NCBI GenBank assembly: GCA_938022295.1
Contig: CALIDR010000233.1
Location: 1-13,826, forward strand
Length of the DNA stretch: 13,826 bases
Source of the DNA: an uncultured Burkholderiaceae bacterium
GTDB taxonomy: Bacteria; Pseudomonadota; Gammaproteobacteria; Burkholderiales; Burkholderiaceae_C
Direction of reading: 5' to 3'
In this document: positions 13,826 through 13,826 of the stretch, piece by piece
How the letters are laid out: the number at the start of each line of letters is the position of its first letter
How positions within the stretch are numbered: the stretch's first letter is position 1
Made by a program: the position numbers and the translations under genes
The notes under the pieces: model-generated
Seen by the model: the letters and a program-made list of their open reading frames with translations, nothing else
What the model was told of the DNA's origin: nothing
Databases searched by the model: none

Positions 13826-13826
13826 C

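Noticed and set aside
1..13826. CRISPR arrays, tRNA/rRNA genes, insertion sequences, toxin-antitoxin or defence islands
   Set aside because: I looked for regular repeats, transposase motifs and paired small genes and found none; the lone HNH protein is not enough to propose a defence system.

Overview
The window is about 13.8 kb of very GC-rich DNA with dense, tightly packed genes. The GC-rich codon use, the fatty-acid genes and the vanillate-type genes suggest a betaproteobacterium of the order Burkholderiales (Rubrivivax/Leptothrix/Variovorax-like). This is inferred from protein character only; there is no rRNA or other marker gene here.

Left part (1-8838, minus strand): a fatty-acid beta-oxidation operon transcribed right to left. 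The order is a TetR-type regulator, an acyl-CoA dehydrogenase, a small secreted DUF2147 protein, a bifunctional 3-hydroxyacyl-CoA dehydrogenase/enoyl-CoA hydratase, a thiolase, an enoyl-CoA hydratase/isomerase-family protein whose active-site motif looks like a delta3-delta2-enoyl-CoA isomerase, an SGNH hydrolase, and an HSDL2-like short-chain dehydrogenase cut off by the window edge. Gaps are 13-41 bases, the last pair overlap as ATGA, and most genes have a clear Shine-Dalgarno. A perfect 16-base inverted repeat just upstream of the regulator gene is the likely operator. Together the enzymes cover all four steps of the spiral plus the isomerase needed for unsaturated chains.

Middle (9043-11325, plus strand): three apparently unrelated genes. 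They encode a ketopantoate-reductase-family oxidoreductase, an HNH endonuclease with a Cys4 zinc site (probably started at TTG), and a glycine-zipper lipoprotein.

Right part (11341-13825): a minus-strand GntR/FCD regulator resembling VanR is followed by the wreck of a vanillate O-demethylase operon. About 60 codons from the start of a vanA-like Rieske oxygenase gene are joined in frame to the last ~90 codons of a vanB-like reductase gene. The vanA start codon reads ACG behind an intact Shine-Dalgarno, and a one-base loss shifts the frame just before the last iron-sulfur cysteine. Divergent from the regulator is a core-only MetE-type (cobalamin-independent methionine synthase family) gene with complete zinc ligands, ending in a strong hairpin. 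The intergenic region carries three TGTAT-type elements.

I see no CRISPR array, tRNA, rRNA, insertion sequence or obviously new defence system. The most unusual feature is the vanA-vanB deletion scar beside an apparently intact regulator.
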